This document shows positions 61,516 to 64,000 of a stretch of DNA of 64,000 nt, in pieces. The translations under genes and the position numbers were made by a program. The stretch comes from Actinacidiphila yanglinensis (GTDB taxonomy: Bacteria; Actinomycetota; Actinomycetes; Streptomycetales; Streptomycetaceae): the NCBI RefSeq assembly GCF_900107965.1, contig NZ_FNVU01000034.1, positions 1-64,000 on the forward strand, written 5' to 3'. The notes below the pieces were generated by a model, which saw only the letters and a program-made list of their open reading frames with translations, did not search any database and was not told the origin of the DNA. Position 1 is the first letter of the stretch; each line of letters opens with the position of its first letter.

Positions 61516-61620
61516 TTAGCGGACACGGAGTCTTTTGAACTGATGGAGCCACGCGAACGCGCGCTCAGCCACCCAACGGATCTTGCCGAGCCCGGAGCCG
61601 CGTGCCCGGCAGCGGGCAGC
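61516..61620 (-). pseudogene. IS5-family transposase C-terminal scrap
   Basis: The minus strand ends ARGSGLGKIRWVAERAFAWL, HQFKRLRVR before a stop. This is a typical end of IS5-family transposases (RWVVERTFAWLHQFKRLR). Upstream the frame loses similarity. Confidence 0.7.
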
Positions 61621-61698
61621 ACCCGGCTCGGGGCGCGGGCAGCGCTGCCGGCCGGGACGTAGGAGGCGCGTTCTGCCGTGGTGGCCTGACTGGGCGCG

Positions 61699-62217
61699 GT
61701 GTGCGTGGAGTTCGAAGGCGAGGACGGGCGGCGGTGTACGTTCGGCTTCATCGATCTGGGCGAGGCCCGGCTGGCACGCGGACCTGGCGGCTGCGGCGCG
61801 GTAGGGATCGGCCCCAGCGGCGGCCTGCGCACCGTGGCCTCGGCGCTGTCCATGTGGCGCCCGGTGGGGCAGTTGCTCACCTCGCTGAATGAGGGGCCGG
61901 ACCATCCCGAGCAGCCGGGTGAACTGCGGCTGCACGTACGGCAGTTCGCCCGGTACCTGTGCGCCGGACGGAAGCAGCTGGTTTACGTGCTGCGGTTACC
62001 GCCGCTGGCCGGGCAGATGGCGCCGGAGGTCCACAGCGCTCTGCGGGTGCGCACCGTCGCGAATCCCGGGCAAGTGCCGGGCTATTCCGACGGGGAACTG
62101 CGGCGGGTGCTGGCGGCCGCCCGCTCGGACGTAAGATGCGTAGCGCTGACCGCCAGGCAGGATCAGGTCCGCTGGACGTGTAACGACGGCTACTCGGTGA
62201 CCCGAACCCATAGGTGA
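61699..62217 (+). pseudogene. Integrase-like remnant with frame shifts
   Basis: The open frame reads FGFIDLGEARLARG, RTVASALSMWRPVGQLLTSL, LRLHVRQFARYLCAGRKQLV and NPGQVPGYSDGELRRVLAAA, resembling streptomycete tyrosine-recombinase-like proteins. Near 61770-61815 the neighbouring frame reads DLAAAAR followed by a stop, which would fit better than the observed sequence, suggesting a pair of compensating shifts. The catalytic C-terminal part is absent. Confidence 0.35.
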
Positions 62218-62326
62218 TGCCAACATCCAGGTTTCCACGAAGGCTGGGACGGTAGATCTGGCGACGTTGTCCAAGGTCACCGGTTGCCTGTGGGATCTGC
62301 TCCCCACCGGCTATGTCGCGGCCAGG

Positions 62327-62351
62327 GTGTGCCGGCGGCGATCGCGGGTAC
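62327..62351 (+). promoter_or_regulatory. SigB-type promoter just upstream of the sigma factor gene
   Basis: GTGT, a 15-bp spacer and GGGTAC match GNNT-N14-16-GGGTAY. It lies 38 bp before the ATG of the sigma gene, as expected for autoregulation. Confidence 0.4.
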
Positions 62352-62388
62352 GCGAGGTTGGACACACTCGGCAACGTGAGGCGATCAC

Positions 62389-63272
62389 ATGACGGTAGCC
62401 ACGTACGAGGCAGGAACAACCGCAGGGCCGGCGCAATCGGCCGCGACGTTTCGACTGTAGGTGGGCTGCCACTCATCAAAGAGGCACGGACGACGGCCCC
62501 AAAGGACGCGCGGGCGCTGTCGAAGCTGTTCTTCGACCGGCTGCAGGGCTTCGAGGAGGGCACGCGCGTGTACTCCTACGCACGCAGCACGTTGATGAGA
62601 TGAACATGTCGTTGGTGCGGTTCGCCGCCCGGCGGTTCCGTATGCGCGGCCGGGACGAGATGGAGGACATCGTTCAGGTCGGCACCCTCGGGCTGATCAA
62701 GGCGATCGACCGGTTCGACCTGAGCCGTGAGGTGGCGTTCACCACCTTCGCCGTTCCCTACGTAGTCGGCGAGATGAAGCGGTTCTTCCGGGACACCAGC
62801 TGGGCTGTGCATGTACCACGCCGGCTTCAGGAACTGAGGGTGGAGCTGGCCAAGGCCCGGGACCACCTCACCGCGGTGCTGGACGCCACTCCCAGCGTCG
62901 CCGAACTCGCCGCGTACCTGGAGATCACCGAGGACGAGGGTCGTTGAGGGCCTGGTGGCCTCCAACGGCTACACCGCCGGCTCGATCGACCTGCCCGCCG
63001 ACGACGACGGTGATCTCGAAGGCAGCCGCCCGTACGTGGACTCTCTCGGCGCTCCCGACCCGGAGATGGATCTTGTGGAGGACTTCCAGGCGCTCGCGCC
63101 GCTCCTCGATGAACTCGGTGACCGGGATCGCCGCCTCTTGCAGATGCGCTTCGGCCAGGAGATGACCCAATCGGAGATCGGTGCGGAGCTGGGTTGCTCG
63201 CAGATGCATGTCTCTCGCCTGCTCACCCGCCTGCTGGGAAACCTCCGTGCTGGAATGCTCACCGACAAGTAG
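62389..63272 (+). pseudogene. SigB/SigF-family RNA polymerase sigma factor with three frame breaks
   Basis: The pieces in order form a full stress sigma factor. MTVATYEAGTTAGPAQSAAT runs from ATG 62389 to a TAG at 62458. LIKEARTTAPKDARALSKLF lies in the next frame. MSLVRFAARRFRMRGRDEME and IVQVGTLGLIKAIDRFDLSR (region 2) with AVPYVVGEMKRFFRDTSWAV lie in a third frame. Region 4, LLQMRFGQEMTQSEIGAELG with CSQMHVSRLLTRLLGNLRA, follows after another shift near 62942. A missing C near 62598 (TTGATGAGATG for TTGATCGAGATG) and an extra G in GAGGGTCGTTGAG explain two of the breaks. As read it cannot make a full sigma factor. Confidence 0.8.
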
Positions 63273-63607
63273 GCAACCACGTCGCGCCACCGAACCGCGA
63301 AGCCACCGGGCAGATGGCCTGCGGCAGTTGCTCACACGGCCTCGGCCGCACCGCCATCCACGCGGTGATCCGCTTCCCCAGCAGCGTGGTGGTCACCGTC
63401 AACTCGTCGCACAGCTTCCGCACGGCGCCGCCCGGGGATTCACCGCGGGCGAAGGCGGCGTGTCCTACCTGACCGTTCACCGCCGTCGTCCCGGCATACG
63501 GATCGGAGCGCGACACGACCAGTGAGGATCCGCGGACCGCCGGCATGACCGGAACTTGACGCGGCAGGCAGCATGGACAGGGCCTGGGCGGTAAGGCGGC
63601 CGGGGTG
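63273..63607. other. Gene-free interval
   Basis: About 335 bp between the sigma gene and the next gene. Open frames cross it on both strands without a recognised domain; I see no gene or strong promoter. Confidence 0.3.
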
Positions 63608-64000
63608 ATGAGATCCCTTGTCGTGGCCGTGACCCTCCTCGCCGCCGTCGCCGCGGCTCTCGCCGCGGTGGTGGCCGATCCGTGGTGGTGGGCCGCCGTG
63701 GTGCCGCTGGCCGCGCTGGGCCTGCTCGGCCTGTACGACTTGCTGCAGCGGCGCCACTCGGTACTGCGCAACTACCCGGTCCTCGGCCACGCCCGTTTCC
63801 TGCTGGAGAAAATCCGCCCGGAGCTCCAGCAGTATTTCATCGAGCGGAACTTCGACGGGCGCCCATTCGACCGTGACACCCGCAGCATCGTCTACGAGCG
63901 GGCCAAGGGGACCGACGCCGAGGAGCCGTACGGCACCGAGCGGGACGTCTACGCGACCGGCCACGAGTTCCTCGTCCCGTCCATGGCTCCGCGCCCGGTA
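63608..64000 (+). CDS. FMN-binding glutamate synthase family protein, N-terminal part (cut by window edge)
   Basis: The first 131 codons read MRSLVVAVTLLAAVAAALAA, then WWWAAVVPLAALGLLGLYDL (two membrane helices), and LRNYPVLGHARFLLEKIRPE, QQYFIERNFDGRPFDRDTRS, IVYERAKGTDAEEPYGTE. This is the conserved start of membrane-anchored proteins with a glutamate-synthase-like FMN barrel, which lies beyond the window. Members are not true GltB; the electron donor and substrate are not settled. ATG 63608 opens directly before the first helix. Confidence 0.88.
   Translation, partial: MRSLVVAVTLLAAVAAALAAVVADPWWWAAVVPLAALGLLGLYDLLQRRHSVLRNYPVLGHARFLLEKIRPELQQYFIERNFDGRPFDRDTRSIVYERAKGTDAEEPYGTERDVYATGHEFLVPSMAPRPV

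Overview
The window is very GC-rich, with strong G/C bias at third codon positions, GTG starts and many ATGA/GTGA stop-start overlaps. Gene content (a gas vesicle cluster in the order O-A-F-G-Y-Z-J-L-S-K, F420-type LLM oxidoreductases, an ANTAR regulator, SpoIIE phosphatases, a SigB/SigF-type sigma factor gene, DUF6479 and Rho_N-tailed small proteins) points to a Streptomyces or close relative, in an accessory, stress-oriented part of the chromosome. No rRNA, tRNA, CRISPR array or replication origin was seen.

Layout. 1-0.9 kb: the edge of a second gvpZ/gvpY-like pair. 1.4-2.6 kb: GAF-ANTAR regulator and NIPSNAP protein. 2.9-4.6 kb: a decayed IS5-type element whose ends enclose a lipoprotein gene. 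4.6-14 kb: scattered stress and metabolic genes (carboxylate-amine ligase, BrkB membrane protein, haloacetate-dehalogenase-like hydrolase, PLP decarboxylase, hemerythrin, SRPBCC protein, LLM oxidoreductase, SDR). 14.2-20.4 kb: a minus-strand set of an FAD/Fe-S 2-hydroxyacid oxidoreductase, a pyruvate-oxidase-like ThDP enzyme and an enolase-superfamily enzyme. 21-22.7 kb: Ser/Thr kinase behind a SigB-like promoter. 22.8-28 kb: complete gas vesicle cluster. 28.3-32.1 kb: HAD phosphatase, two small proteins, a second LLM oxidoreductase and formaldehyde dehydrogenase. 33-43.9 kb: UvrA-like protein, glutaminase, SpoIIE phosphatase, MFS carrier, FUSC protein and DUF1345-like protein.

44-57.6 kb: DUF2267 protein, acetate kinase, a PucR-type regulator and then a plus-strand run dnaK-grpE-dnaJ(cbpA)-cbpM-clpB-trx-UBP zinc finger-cNMP/TrxR-like-DUF1931. 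Most of its genes overlap or lie within 10 bp of each other; the last two follow at 110 and 50 bp. It looks like a second, stress-specific chaperone/disaggregase set tied to redox functions, and it is the most coherent multi-gene system here.

57.7-63.3 kb: a decayed tract with pieces of IS30, IS21, IS3 (two) and IS5 elements, a broken PadR gene, a PAS-GAF-SpoIIE phosphatase interrupted in a C run, an integrase-like remnant and a SigB/SigF-type sigma gene with three frame breaks. The window ends inside an FMN-binding glutamate-synthase-family gene.

Shared themes are envelope and osmotic or oxidative stress, SigB-like promoters and partner-switch phosphatases, and carbon overflow (2-hydroxyacid to pyruvate to acetate or acetyl phosphate). 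The links between these are inferred from content and order only.
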